Shown: positions 26,359-35,929 of the stretch, in pieces | Layout: each line of letters begins with the position of its first letter | Position numbering within the stretch: the first letter of the stretch is position 1 | Assembly (NCBI GenBank): GCA_047606825.1 | Contig: JASGDY010000064.1 | Coordinates: forward strand, 1-64,000 | Direction: 5' to 3' | DNA: 64,000 bases | Origin: Rhizosphaericola sp047606825 | GTDB lineage: Bacteria > Bacteroidota > Bacteroidia > Chitinophagales > Chitinophagaceae | Notes under the pieces: generated by a model | Databases searched by the model: none | Seen by the model: only the letters and a program-made list of their open reading frames with translations | What the model was told of the DNA's origin: nothing | Translations under genes and position numbers: made by a program

Positions 26359-29175
26359 CTATTGCGGATGTTCCGCTCCGCCGGCCATTTTGGTAAAATT
26401 CCACACAACCGAAAACATGAAATACCGCCTGATGGTCATATTGACCGACTGGGTGTAGGTATTGTTGTACGCCGACCTTTTAAATCCATTGTTTTGGTTG
26501 AGCAGGTCGTTGGCGACAACCTTGAGCAAGAGGTTTTCCTTTTTGAAAAACTTCTTTCCTACCCAGGCGTTCCAGATAAACTGGCTGCGTGCCGCGAAGC
26601 TCTGCGTTTTCTGCTGCCAGTTGTAGTCGCCGTCGGTATGCACCTGAAACTTTGCGGGCAGGAACACGTCAAAATTAGGTTGCAGTTCATAGCTCCAATA
26701 GTTATTGTCAATCTGGTTTTGTAAGGTGGAATTGTTTTTTGTATATCCTACCGAAGCATCCAATGACAAATCAATCTTACCTTCTTTATATTTTCCCAAA
26801 TAAGCCCCAAGACGATACGTATTGGACTTGGTCGTGTTCATCACCTGGTTGATAAAATTGACATACTTGCTACCATTGAGGTTCAGGTTAATATTATAAC
26901 TCAAATCCAACAGCTTCCACTTCCTTGAAAAATAAGCACTAAGGTAATAATTGGATGTGGACGAATGGATATTGAAATACGTGTAACGGTTGCCACCCGT
27001 CGTGTCATTGGTCGTAACGTCTGTCACGATAGGATTGACGACGAACGAATAACCACCATACACCCCGATGCTCTGACTGGACAGCACTTTATAATTGTTG
27101 ATACCAAAATTCAGGTTATTGTTATACGACGGTTTCAGGTAAGGATTGCCGACATACACGTTGAGGTTGTCGTTGTTGTTCAGCACAGGCTGTATCTGCG
27201 TGACCGAAGGTTGTTGTGTCCGTCCGTTGTAGTTAAACCGCAGACTGCTCTGTTGTGAAAACTTGTATCGAAAACTTGCCTTGGACATCCACGTCATAAA
27301 ATTCCTGTCCAGCGGAACAGATGTGAATGTATCGACCTGATGATAGTTGGTGGTACCGACATCTGTCCCAAGATTAAAGTTCATCCGTCCTTTTTTATAG
27401 TTCATCGCCAAGCCGCCCGTATTGGTCAACTGGTTGTAAACATAGTGGTTGCTGTATGTCCGATCCAGTTCGGTATAGTCGCCATCCGCGTCCTGGTTGA
27501 AGGAACGGATGTCGGAAGTCGCATTTTCCATGCCCAGACCATAACTTACGACCAGCGAAACGTACTTGCTCAACGGCTCGGTATAGGCAATGTTGGCATT
27601 GAGGGACGTGGACTTGCTGTCACTCGTTTTGCGTTGGTCAACGAGGTAGCTGCTGTCCGGTTCCGCGCTGCCTGTGTTATAAAAATAATTATGGTTGTTG
27701 ATAAAGCCCATACCGTTTTTGTCCTGCACAAACAGATTAAAATTGGTGCTTAACGTGCGTCCTTTTTTCTTGAATTTCTTCCGCCACAGCGCACTTGCGT
27801 TGAGTGCCTTGGTGTCCGATTTGTTGTTGGAGGCGTTGGTCGCCGTATTCAGCAAAACGCCGTCTTTGTTGGTCAGGCTTTCGGTATAGTCGTCCGTGGT
27901 CGCATGGGCAACGGAACCGCCGAGCGTAAATTTCAACGAGGAAGATGAATCCAATTGCAGATTATAAATACCGTCAAATTTCTGCCGGAAAATATCGTTG
28001 TTGAAGCGATGGTTAGACCTCGTGTAATAGACATGGTCGTCGGTATTGTTTTGCGTAACGGTCGAGTCGATGCCTCGCACGTTGAGCCCGCCGATTTTGT
28101 AGTTGAGGTTGACGTCTTGCTTGTCCTCGTTCCATTTCGTATCAAAATGTACGCCGCCCGTCTTGGCATCGGGCAGACCGCTGCCGTTGTAGCTGCCGTT
28201 CCAGGAAGACAAAGGATCATTGCCGCCGCCGGAGATGAAGAACATAACGTCGCCACCGTCGCTGACATCTGTCGTGATGTTACCAGAAGAACCATACTTC
28301 ATCTCGTCTTCAAAGCCCAGCCCAGTCTTTCCCAGGTTGGAAAAAGTCACATACCCGGCAAATTTGCGCTTCCCCTTGAAATAGTTGAACATATCCTGCG
28401 TTTCCCTAAACTTGTCCGTCGCCAGTCCGCCCGACAGTTTTCCGAAATAACCGTTCTTTTTGTCCTCTTTCAGTTTGATGTTGATTGTTTTGGTTTTGTT
28501 GCCGTCGTCAATGCCGGTAAAAGCCGCCTGGTCGGTCGACTTGTCAAACAACTGCACTTTGTCCACCATGTCGGCGCGCAGGTTTTTCGTTACCAATGTC
28601 GGATCGTCGCCAAAAAATTCCTCTCCGTCCACCAATACCTTCGGGACGGTCTGTCCCTGCGCCGTTATTTTTCCGTTTTTGTCCACTTGGATGCCCGGCA
28701 GTTTTTTCAGTAAATCTTCCACGGTCGCGTTGGGCTGTACTTTGAAACTGTCCGCAATAAATTCGGTCGTGTCGCCCTTGATTTTTATCGCGCTTACGGT
28801 CTGCTTGACAATGACATCTTCCAGGATTTTAGCTTTGGTCAGCATATAGCGCATACCAAAATCATAAGACGGCTGGTCAATGTTTTGTTCTAATACCAAA
28901 TCCCCATAATTGGGATAGGTCATCAAAAAAACATACCTGCCGGTGTCCTTTAAATCCAACATAAAATTGCCCTGGCTATCCGAGCGTGTAAATTTGACCA
29001 TTAGCGAATCCTTGGCGCGCAACGCCGCCACAACCGCGTTGGACAAAGGCCCAACGGCACTGTCTTGCAGCGTACCCTTAACGCGATATTGCGCCCGGGA
29101 AATACGCGGCGCGCACAACATTGCCACAAACAAGGCAACGACAAACAAACAACCATACATTTTAGCAAATCTCAT
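26359..29175 (-). CDS. Large TonB-dependent-type outer-membrane beta-barrel protein
   Basis: 938 residues. Signal peptide ending SRAQ (about 28), a carboxypeptidase-regulatory-like sandwich (about 30-110), a plug-like domain with DLLKKLPGIQVDKNGKITAQ and VLVDGEEFFGDDP, then a long barrel rich in Asn, Ser and Tyr. This layout belongs to the outer-membrane beta-barrel proteins that pair with GLPGLI proteins. The cargo is unknown. It heads a two-gene minus-strand unit with the GLPGLI gene. Confidence 0.88.
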   Translation of the reverse strand: MRFAKMYGCLFVVALFVAMLCAPRISRAQYRVKGTLQDSAVGPLSNAVVAALRAKDSLMVKFTRSDSQGNFMLDLKDTGRYVFLMTYPNYGDLVLEQNIDQPSYDFGMRYMLTKAKILEDVIVKQTVSAIKIKGDTTEFIADSFKVQPNATVEDLLKKLPGIQVDKNGKITAQGQTVPKVLVDGEEFFGDDPTLVTKNLRADMVDKVQLFDKSTDQAAFTGIDDGNKTKTINIKLKEDKKNGYFGKLSGGLATDKFRETQDMFNYFKGKRKFAGYVTFSNLGKTGLGFEDEMKYGSSGNITTDVSDGGDVMFFISGGGNDPLSSWNGSYNGSGLPDAKTGGVHFDTKWNEDKQDVNLNYKIGGLNVRGIDSTVTQNNTDDHVYYTRSNHRFNNDIFRQKFDGIYNLQLDSSSSLKFTLGGSVAHATTDDYTESLTNKDGVLLNTATNASNNKSDTKALNASALWRKKFKKKGRTLSTNFNLFVQDKNGMGFINNHNYFYNTGSAEPDSSYLVDQRKTSDSKSTSLNANIAYTEPLSKYVSLVVSYGLGMENATSDIRSFNQDADGDYTELDRTYSNHYVYNQLTNTGGLAMNYKKGRMNFNLGTDVGTTNYHQVDTFTSVPLDRNFMTWMSKASFRYKFSQQSSLRFNYNGRTQQPSVTQIQPVLNNNDNLNVYVGNPYLKPSYNNNLNFGINNYKVLSSQSIGVYGGYSFVVNPIVTDVTTNDTTGGNRYTYFNIHSSTSNYYLSAYFSRKWKLLDLSYNINLNLNGSKYVNFINQVMNTTKSNTYRLGAYLGKYKEGKIDLSLDASVGYTKNNSTLQNQIDNNYWSYELQPNFDVFLPAKFQVHTDGDYNWQQKTQSFAARSQFIWNAWVGKKFFKKENLLLKVVANDLLNQNNGFKRSAYNNTYTQSVNMTIRRYFMFSVVWNFTKMAGGAEHPQ

Positions 29176-29659
29176 CGTAACATTAGCATTTAAGTTAAAA
29201 AGAAAAAAGACCGACCCGCAATGCCGAAAGTGAACACCTTACCGTCATTGCCGCGAAGACGGAACGCTTCAAATCAGCGTAGCGGAACTTTAGTTAGGTA
29301 TATCTTAATCTTAGTCATCAGATTACCGCCTTCTCGGGAATGGCGGCAGACGTGTCCATTATTTTATTTAGCAATGTGTGGATTTGGTAAAAAGTTATTC
29401 CACATTTCTATCCTGTGAGAAGCACACAACCAGCATTTAAAGACTAAAAGTAAAACTAAAAAAGTAGTAAAAATGTTAAATTATACATTTATAAACATTT
29501 TCTTTAGACAAAGATAGCGGTCGGCATATTGTTTAACCGGACAGACTTTGCGAACGGTCATATTGGGTATGTATTTGGGCAATAAATGGCTGTCAGTTGT
29601 CACTAATCAATCGAAAATATCGAAACGCCTTGAAAAGGGATGTGGCGTTAGCCGATTCC
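29176..29659. other. Intergenic region without a supported gene
   Basis: Between the receptor start and the fucose-operon terminator no convincing gene is seen. The left part (29224-29345) has scrambled CCGTC/GACGG and CCGCCTTCTCGGGAATGGCGG-like pieces that look like decayed hairpins. The right part is AT-rich and should contain the receptor promoter. Confidence 0.5.
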
Positions 29660-29707
29660 AAAAAAAAGTCGTTGCCGGTATCGCCTTAGGCGATACCGGC
29701 AACGACT
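29660..29707 (-). terminator. Strong terminator of the fucose operon
   Basis: Perfect 19-bp arms (29667-29685 and 29689-29707) around TTA. Read on the minus strand the hairpin is followed by seven T residues. It lies about 50 bp behind the last fucose gene. The 19-mer CTGTTTGAGTTATTTATTT sits between it and the gene (29735-29753). Confidence 0.85.
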
Positions 29708-29755
29708 CGGTTGTATTTTCGAAAGACTAAGAGACTGTTTGAGTTATTTATTTTC

Positions 29756-30532
29756 TCAAGCATTTGCCAAAGCCCTGTCCAGATGCACATATCCGCCGTC
29801 CACATGAATCAATTGCCCAGTCGTGTGGCTTGACTTTTCGGACAAAAGAAATGCAACCATCTCGCCGATTTCTTCAATGGTCGTCATACGTTGTCCAAGT
29901 GGAATGTTTCGGGTGATGGATTGCAATGTTTCCGTAGGATTCGGCAAGGTCTGAATCCATTTTTCATATTGAGGCGTCATGCACTCCGCGACGACGACGG
30001 CGTTGACACGGATGCCGTATTTCAACAGTTCGACAGCCCACTCACGCGTGAGCGCATTGCGCGCGCCGTTGGCAGCCGCATAACCCGACGTGTTGCCTTG
30101 CCCGGTCTCTGCGGTTTTGGAAGAAATGTTGACAATACTGCCTTTTGATTTTTTCAAGGCTGGGAGCGCATAGTGCGCCAGTAAATAATAATGTACCACG
30201 TTTTTGTGGTAGGAAGCGATAAAACCTTCATAGCTACCGTTTTCCAAACCTACGCCGTCATTGTGCCCGGCATTGTTGACAATGCCGTCGATACGACCAT
30301 ATTTCTCCAAAACAGTCGCAACGATTTTTTCGCAGGAAGCGGGGTCGGACAACTCGGCAACCAATTGGTCACCCTGCGGTAATGTCAGCAACAAACCTTG
30401 GTTGTCCTTTTCGTTACGACCGACGATAACCGGAAATGCACCTTCATGGGAAAGGCTTTGGACGATGCCAGAGCCAATACCTTTAGCACCACCTGTTACT
30501 ATAATAATTTTATCTTTTAATCCTAAGTCCAT
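29756..30532 (-). CDS. SDR-family dehydrogenase, probable L-fucose dehydrogenase
   Basis: The first step of oxidative fucose breakdown is NAD(P)-dependent oxidation of L-fucose to the lactone, and this gene is the best candidate in the cluster. ATG at 30532 gives 258 residues starting just before the cofactor motif TGGAKGIGSG. NNAGHND is present. The catalytic region reads SGYAAANGARNAL: the expected Lys of YxxxK is Asn, so the usual SDR proton relay is altered. The C-terminus has HVDGGYVHLDRA. It is the last gene of the minus-strand fucose operon. Confidence 0.75.
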   Translation of the reverse strand: MDLGLKDKIIIVTGGAKGIGSGIVQSLSHEGAFPVIVGRNEKDNQGLLLTLPQGDQLVAELSDPASCEKIVATVLEKYGRIDGIVNNAGHNDGVGLENGSYEGFIASYHKNVVHYYLLAHYALPALKKSKGSIVNISSKTAETGQGNTSGYAAANGARNALTREWAVELLKYGIRVNAVVVAECMTPQYEKWIQTLPNPTETLQSITRNIPLGQRMTTIEEIGEMVAFLLSEKSSHTTGQLIHVDGGYVHLDRALANA

Positions 30533-30669
30533 TTTATATGATGATTTGTGGATTTGTGACGTATGATTTAAGAACGATTCTTTGGAATACCCTATGTGCA
30601 ACTTCGCAAGACATTAAATCGTGTATTTAAACATCACCCCTGAGCAGCTTTTACAGCTTTGAAATATTT

Positions 30670-31500
30670 TTACAACCTATATAACCGACTGGCATTGCCG
30701 CCAAATATATTCGCGTTTTCATCTGAAGAAAAATCGGCAAAATAATCTTCCAACACCTTCAACCAATCTTTGTAGGACGCGGCAACAAGACAAACAGGCC
30801 AGTCGCTTCCGAACAAAATCCTGTCCGTTCCGAACGCTTGTACCGCAACATCCAAATAAGGTTTTAAATGTTCTGGATTCCATTCTTTCCAGTCGGCTTC
30901 CGTTACCATTCCGGAGATTTTGCAATAGACATTGTCGTGTTTTGCCAATGCGGTGATTTCTTTTCCCCAAATGCCAACCGCACCTGTTTTAATATCGGGC
31001 TTTGCGAGATGGTCCACAACGAAACGCTGACTGGGAAAGTGTTCTACAAACGCTTCCACATATTTCAATTGATAGTGGTACACCAAAATGTCATACGTAA
31101 AACCATACTTGTCCAACAAAGAAATACCGTGCAGAAAATTTTTATTATTTAAATACCCCTCCACATCTTCCATCTGTAAGATATGCCGAAAACCTTTGAC
31201 TTTCTTTTCTTTGGAATAATGGCTCAAACGTTCTTCAATATCCGCACCTTTCAAATCGACCCAACCGACAATACCACGTATAAAATCATTTTGCCTAGCA
31301 AGATTTAATAAAAATTCCGTCTCCGCTTCCGAACAAGATGCTTGCACAGCAACCGTTCCGTCGATATTGCATTCCTTTAAAACAGGTTCTAAATCTTCCG
31401 GCAAAAAGTCGCGCCGGACGACGTTCATGTCGTCGGCAATCCAACTATCCCGGATAGCATCATATTGCCAAAAATGATTATGAGAATCTATTTTTTCCAT
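30670..31500 (-). CDS. Amidohydrolase, probable L-fuconolactonase
   Basis: 276-residue TIM-barrel amidohydrolase of the 2-pyrone-4,6-dicarboxylate lactonase group. Metal/substrate residues: DSHNHFW (5-11), VVDHLAKPDIK (about 163), and FGSDWPVCL (about 232). In fucose loci this enzyme opens L-fuconolactone to L-fuconate. Its position between the FAH hydrolase and the first dehydrogenase supports this; the exact sugar lactone is inferred from context. Confidence 0.85.
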   Translation of the reverse strand: MEKIDSHNHFWQYDAIRDSWIADDMNVVRRDFLPEDLEPVLKECNIDGTVAVQASCSEAETEFLLNLARQNDFIRGIVGWVDLKGADIEERLSHYSKEKKVKGFRHILQMEDVEGYLNNKNFLHGISLLDKYGFTYDILVYHYQLKYVEAFVEHFPSQRFVVDHLAKPDIKTGAVGIWGKEITALAKHDNVYCKISGMVTEADWKEWNPEHLKPYLDVAVQAFGTDRILFGSDWPVCLVAASYKDWLKVLEDYFADFSSDENANIFGGNASRLYRL

Positions 31501-31585
31501 ATTATTTTTATTTCACACAAAGAGACAAAGGGAACAAAGAACACAACCTGGCGAACTTTGTTTTCTTTGTTTCGTTGTATGAATT

Positions 31586-32437
31586 TTATTGATATGCTAC
31601 AGCAACCTGTTTCGAAGTCCCTAATCCTTCAATGCCCAATTCTACCACATCTCCGGGTTTTAAATACACTTGCGGATTCATGCCCAAACCCACACCGGAC
31701 GGTGTTCCCGTGGAAATTACGTCGCCTGGCAACAACGTCATGAACTGGCTTAAATAGCTGACAACTTGCTGCACATTAAAAATAAAATCCGCAGTCGTGC
31801 TATCCTGAACCGTTTTGCCATTGAGCTTCAACCAAAGATGCAGATTGTTGGGGTCGGCAATTTCGTCCTTGGTTGCGAGGAACGGGCCAAGCGGTGCGAA
31901 AGTATCGCAGCTCTTGCCTTTCACCCATTGACCGCCGCGCTCGATTTGAAATTCACGTTCGCTATAATCGTTGTGCAAGGCATAGCCCGCAACGTAATCC
32001 AATGCTTCGCTTTCTTCGACATAGCTACATTTCTTTCCGATGACAACGGCCAGTTCTACTTCCCAATCGGTCTTGACAGAATTCTTGGGAATGATGACGT
32101 CATCATCGGGACCGCACAGCGCCGTCGTAGATTTAAAGAAAATAATCGGTTCTTTGGGAATCGGCGCATTGGTTTCTTTGGCGTGCAACGCATAGTTCAA
32201 TCCGATACAGATAATCTTGGACGGACGCGCAACGCAACTTCCCAAACGCTCGTCTGCACTTACTTCCAAGAGGTTTTCCCTGTTTTCCCCAACAAATTTT
32301 TTCAGTCTTTCCAGCCCGTCATTTTCAAAGAACGATTCGTTATAGTCTTCGCCAAACGCAGCCGTACTATAACGTTTGCCGTCAATGATGACACCTGTTT
32401 TTTCTTTTCCTAATTGTCCGTAACGTATGAGTTTCAT
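31586..32437 (-). CDS. FAH-family hydrolase, probable 2,4-diketo-3-deoxy-L-fuconate hydrolase
   Basis: 283 residues of the fumarylacetoacetase family. The metal-binding acidic residues lie in DWEVELAVVIGK (about 123) and HNDYSEREFQ (about 154). IICIGLNYALHAKE and STGTPSGVGLG are typical. In oxidative fucose or rhamnose pathways this type cleaves the 2,4-diketo-3-deoxy acid to pyruvate and lactate. Neighbouring dehydrogenase and lactonase genes fit that role. Confidence 0.82.
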   Translation of the reverse strand: MKLIRYGQLGKEKTGVIIDGKRYSTAAFGEDYNESFFENDGLERLKKFVGENRENLLEVSADERLGSCVARPSKIICIGLNYALHAKETNAPIPKEPIIFFKSTTALCGPDDDVIIPKNSVKTDWEVELAVVIGKKCSYVEESEALDYVAGYALHNDYSEREFQIERGGQWVKGKSCDTFAPLGPFLATKDEIADPNNLHLWLKLNGKTVQDSTTADFIFNVQQVVSYLSQFMTLLPGDVISTGTPSGVGLGMNPQVYLKPGDVVELGIEGLGTSKQVAVAYQ

Positions 32438-32590
32438 TTTAATTATGGTTTATGAATTAAGATTTATGGGTTTGGTTATATGTTGTTCACACGTGTTTAC
32501 GACCCGTATTATTCTTTCACACAAAGAAACCAAGATTGCAAAGGAAACAACATAGTATCCGTTGTTTGGTTTGCGCCTTTGGGTGAAAAA

Positions 32591-33355
32591 CTAACTATTC
32601 AATTTAATAAATCCTCCGTCAATCGGATAGTCCGTTCCTGTAATAAAACTCGCTTCGTCCGAGACTAAATATTTTATGAGATTTGCCACTTCTTCCGGCT
32701 TAGCCATTCTGCCGATTGGTTGCGTGGCCGAAAGTTTTTCAAACATTTCCGCTTCGTGCCCGGGATAGCTTTTTGCCAAAAAGCCGTCAACAAAAGGTGT
32801 ATGCACACGGGCCGGCGAAACGGAATTGCAACGGATATTGTCCTTGATATAGTCTTTGGCGACGGACAATGTCATAGCATACACCGCGCCTTTGCTCATG
32901 GAATACGCAAAACGGTCGGACAGCCCGACGTGCGAAGCAATGGAAGCCATATTGACAATCGCGCCGCCACCGTTTCGCCGCATCAACGGAATCGCGGCAA
33001 ACAAAGAATTATAGACACCTTTGACATTGACACTGTACACGCGGTCAAAATCGGCTTCCAAGGTATTGGTTGCCTGTCCGATATGTGAAACGCCAGCGCT
33101 ATTGACCAAAATATCAATCTGCCCTATCGTATTGTAGATGTCGACGAGCTGTCCTTGTTTGCTCACGTCGGCCTGCACTGCCGTGGCAATCGCACCACCC
33201 GCTCCTATTTCAGATACGACGAGGTCTGCGGCCTCTCTGTTATAATCCACTACAAATATTTCCGCACCGGCTTTTGCCAATGCAACCGCCACCGCTTTTC
33301 CGATACCGCTTGCGGCTCCGGTAACTACGGCTTTCTTATTTTTTAAATCAACCAT
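32591..33355 (-). CDS. SDR dehydrogenase, probable 2-keto-3-deoxy-L-fuconate dehydrogenase
   Basis: 254 residues, classical SDR: TGAASGIGKAVA (about 12), NSAGVSH, catalytic Ser in MASIASHVG and the intact YSMSK (about 152). It would oxidise 2-keto-3-deoxy-L-fuconate to the 2,4-diketo acid used by the FAH hydrolase. The substrate is inferred from the cluster. ATG at 33355 directly precedes the Rossmann fold and is convincing. Confidence 0.82.
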   Translation of the reverse strand: MVDLKNKKAVVTGAASGIGKAVAVALAKAGAEIFVVDYNREAADLVVSEIGAGGAIATAVQADVSKQGQLVDIYNTIGQIDILVNSAGVSHIGQATNTLEADFDRVYSVNVKGVYNSLFAAIPLMRRNGGGAIVNMASIASHVGLSDRFAYSMSKGAVYAMTLSVAKDYIKDNIRCNSVSPARVHTPFVDGFLAKSYPGHEAEMFEKLSATQPIGRMAKPEEVANLIKYLVSDEASFITGTDYPIDGGFIKLNS

Positions 33356-33414
33356 TTTAATTGATGAATTTTGAATTATGATTTATGGCTATCAGCCTTT
33401 AGATTTTCCCCTTT

Positions 33415-33436
33415 GCCCGTAGCTAAAGCCACGGGC
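33415..33436. repeat. REP-like hairpin inside the fucose operon
   Basis: GCCCGT (33415-33420) pairs with ACGGGC (33431-33436); the interior GC-TAAA-GC can pair too, with one mismatch. The same style of sequence (CAGCTAAAGC) occurs at about 19610. It separates the mutarotase from the second dehydrogenase and may trim or stabilise the mRNA. Confidence 0.5.
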
Positions 33437-33452
33437 TCTTCGACCACTGAAA

Positions 33453-33785
33453 TTACGCTAATTCAAAGATTTTCGAAAGTTCCACCCACTTCTCACCTTC
33501 CTTTGCCCAAGGCAATGGTTTCTGGAATTTCCACATGAGGTTTTCCCAATCCTGAACGACAGGGTTTTCCGCGTCGGACTTGGCTTTTGCAGCCGCATCA
33601 AAGGTTTCGGAGGTTTGCATGACCATAAACAACCTATTTCCCGTACGGAAAATTTCCATGTTGGTAATGCCCGCGTCCAATATACTTTTCCGGATTTCGG
33701 GCCACAGGTTCTTGTGGTATTCTTCGTATTCTTTAATCAACTGCGGGTCATCCTGCAAGTCCAAGGCCAAATATTTTACACCCAT
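33453..33785 (-). CDS. RhaM-family sugar mutarotase, probable L-fucose mutarotase
   Basis: 110 residues of the L-rhamnose mutarotase fold: ALDLQDDPQLIKEYEEYHKN with the conserved His, GITNMEIFRTGNRLFMV, and NPVVQDWENLMWKFQKPLPWA. It interconverts the anomers of the incoming sugar. It lies 2 bp behind the symporter gene, so a fucose role is more likely than rhamnose. RhaM and the cluster type do not by themselves exclude rhamnose. Confidence 0.85.
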   Translation of the reverse strand: MGVKYLALDLQDDPQLIKEYEEYHKNLWPEIRKSILDAGITNMEIFRTGNRLFMVMQTSETFDAAAKAKSDAENPVVQDWENLMWKFQKPLPWAKEGEKWVELSKIFELA

Positions 33786-33787
33786 TT

Positions 33788-35050
33788 TTAATGTCCTCCT
33801 TTTAATTGTTCTGTTTCATCGAGATGCGCATTTCTATTGTACAAAGCAAAGAGCAATACAACTATAAAAGAGACCAACGAAACGAAGTAACCATACTGCA
33901 AATGTCCTGTAACATCAGAAATCTGTCCGAGCAAAGGTGGCAAAACGGCACCGCCGACAATCGACATCACAATCAGGCTGGAAGCCGCTTTGGTGTCCCC
34001 GCCCAAACCCTGGATACCCAACGCAAATATCGTCGGGTACATTATCGACATGCAAAAAGCAATGCCAATCAAAGCGTATAAAGTGCCCATACCATTGCCG
34101 ACAATGACAAACACCGTCAACAATGCCGCCGCAAGGGCAAACACCGCCATCAATATCGGTGCTTTTACAAAACGCATCAAGAATGTGCCGATAAAACGTC
34201 CCAACAAAAACGCCAGTCCGGCAAATCCGGAATACATCGCCGCCTTCTCAGCGGGAATGCCGGTCACGTCCGTCGCAAACAATACCAAAAAACTGAGTAT
34301 GCACACCTGGGCTCCGACATAAAAAAACTGTGCAACGACTGCCGCCATTACTTTTCGGCGACGCAGCACATGGAAAAACCCGCCACTTTCTTTCTCGTCG
34401 GCATCCGTAACATCGGGCAGTCGGATAAAGTAAAAAATGACCGCAACGACCAATATCAACAATCCTAATAAGACATAAGGCAGCTTCACGGTGGACGCTT
34501 CGGAAAGCGCATAAGTGTGCCGCGCCTGTTCAGACAAAGCTGCTATTTCCTGCGGTTCTTTAGGCGTTTGTGAAAGTATCGTCTTGCCGCCGACAATCGG
34601 TGCGAGAAACGCCGCGAGCCCATTGAAAGACTGCGCAAAATTGAGCCGTTGCGTACCAGTCTTCGGGTCGCCCAATATCGTCACGTAAGGATTTGCGGCA
34701 GTTTCCAAAACCGTCAGACCGCACGCCACGACAAACAGTGCGCCGAGAAAAAACACATAACTCAACGTATTGGCCGCCGGAACGAACAAAAAACATCCAA
34801 CTGCAAACAACAGCAACCCTACCAATATGCCACGCTTGTAACCATGCTTTTTCATGATAAGTCCCGCAGGTATCGCCATCACAAAATAAGCAATATACAC
34901 CGCAGAATCAACCAGTGACGCCTCCAGGTGCGACAGGCTGAACACATTGCGCAGATGCGGAATCAATATCGGATCCAGATTATGGATAAATCCCCAAAAA
35001 AAGAACAGGGACGTCACCATCGCGAAAGCAAACAAATTCTTTTTGTCCAT
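33788..35050 (-). CDS. fucP: L-fucose:H+ symporter family MFS transporter
   Basis: 420 residues from the ATG at 35050 (MDKKNLFAF); the frame is open to 35119, but the extension reads through a terminator-like hairpin. Twelve membrane segments are expected. The FucP-type start is clear: FFFWGFIHNLDPILIPHLRNVF, with SAVYIAYFVMAIPAG and the MFS loop KKHGYKRGI. Imports fucose with protons through the inner membrane. First gene of the fucose operon. Confidence 0.9.
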   Translation of the reverse strand: MDKKNLFAFAMVTSLFFFWGFIHNLDPILIPHLRNVFSLSHLEASLVDSAVYIAYFVMAIPAGLIMKKHGYKRGILVGLLLFAVGCFLFVPAANTLSYVFFLGALFVVACGLTVLETAANPYVTILGDPKTGTQRLNFAQSFNGLAAFLAPIVGGKTILSQTPKEPQEIAALSEQARHTYALSEASTVKLPYVLLGLLILVVAVIFYFIRLPDVTDADEKESGGFFHVLRRRKVMAAVVAQFFYVGAQVCILSFLVLFATDVTGIPAEKAAMYSGFAGLAFLLGRFIGTFLMRFVKAPILMAVFALAAALLTVFVIVGNGMGTLYALIGIAFCMSIMYPTIFALGIQGLGGDTKAASSLIVMSIVGGAVLPPLLGQISDVTGHLQYGYFVSLVSFIVVLLFALYNRNAHLDETEQLKGGH

Positions 35051-35075
35051 AAAATGGTTTAAGCAAACGTGGTAG

Positions 35076-35106
35076 AAAAAAAGCCTCTCAAAGAAAGGCT
35101 TTTTTT
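35076..35106 (-). terminator. Terminator or attenuator just upstream of fucP
   Basis: Seven A, GCCT, 9-nt loop, AGGC, seven T: a symmetrical intrinsic terminator. It lies only 26 bp before the fucP start. It may simply end transcription from upstream, or, if the fucose promoter lies further upstream, act as a leader attenuator. Confidence 0.65.
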
Positions 35107-35462
35107 CGATTACGAACAATAGGAAGTTGGGTTTGAAGAAATTATAACGTTTTGTATAGTCATTTCATTTAAAGTATTCACATATCGTCCATATAATCAA
35201 CTCCGGATAATTTTAATCCATTGGGCTTTTGTCTATTGAGACGATACGATTTTTGGGAAATGGTACAGGTTTGTTCGATACACACATCGCCACTTTTGCC
35301 GCTATGGACTACTTCGTCTCCAATAGGTAGCGGTTTGATGGTAGATGTCAATGGTAAAACGTTCCGTCAATACATTTTTCGGAATGGAAAATACGCCACT
35401 TACTGAACCAAATGCATCCTGTTTTAACCGGACGGAATCCACTATTTTTCTGTTCACATCAA
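35107..35462. other. Gap upstream of the fucose operon
   Basis: AT-rich sequence without a convincing gene. A plus-strand frame at 35221-35406 (61 codons) has no recognisable features. The fucose operon promoter should lie here, but I found no clear TAnnTTTG box on the minus strand. Confidence 0.4.
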
Positions 35463-35747
35463 TCAGGAAAAAAGAAAACAAATCTCTTCTTTTGTAAATA
35501 TGGTACGGCGACTCGTCTGTATGCTTGGTGTATGCAACTTGCCTTGAATGTCCGGGACGCTCGCCAATCCCGACACCTGAAAACGTATATACACGCGGCT
35601 TTGCTCACGTTGTTCATCCGCAGAAAGACACAAAAGATGATTCCCGACAGGCATGGGGTCTATTTTTATTCCTGTTGTAAGATTTTGGTAATCGGTGGCA
35701 CAAGGCGGATTGATAGTCAATTGTTGCACCACTTTCCGTACCGTCAT
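35463..35747 (-). pseudogene. Possible remnant of a large secreted protein
   Basis: A 94-codon frame contains DYQNLTTGIKIDPMPVG, then LLCLSADEQ and YIRFQVSGLASV. This order (short Tyr motif, LPxG-like turn, strand, then VS strand) resembles macroglobulin-type beta domains of big Bacteroidota secreted proteins. There is no proper start and neighbouring frames carry no continuation, so it is best read as a decayed fragment. It could also be chance. Confidence 0.25.
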
Positions 35748-35929
35748 CAGTGAATCGGTAATCCGTCTTCATAAGGATGATTTTTGTTGAGAGATTTGGT
35801 CTGTTTTTTTCACATGTATCCAGATGCAATTTCGGGAAAAAAGGTTGGAATGGGAGGATTTGGTTGTAGAGGGGCACAATCGCGCGTCTCTATCACGCTC
35901 GGCATTTTTAATAAACAATCAATTCCCAA

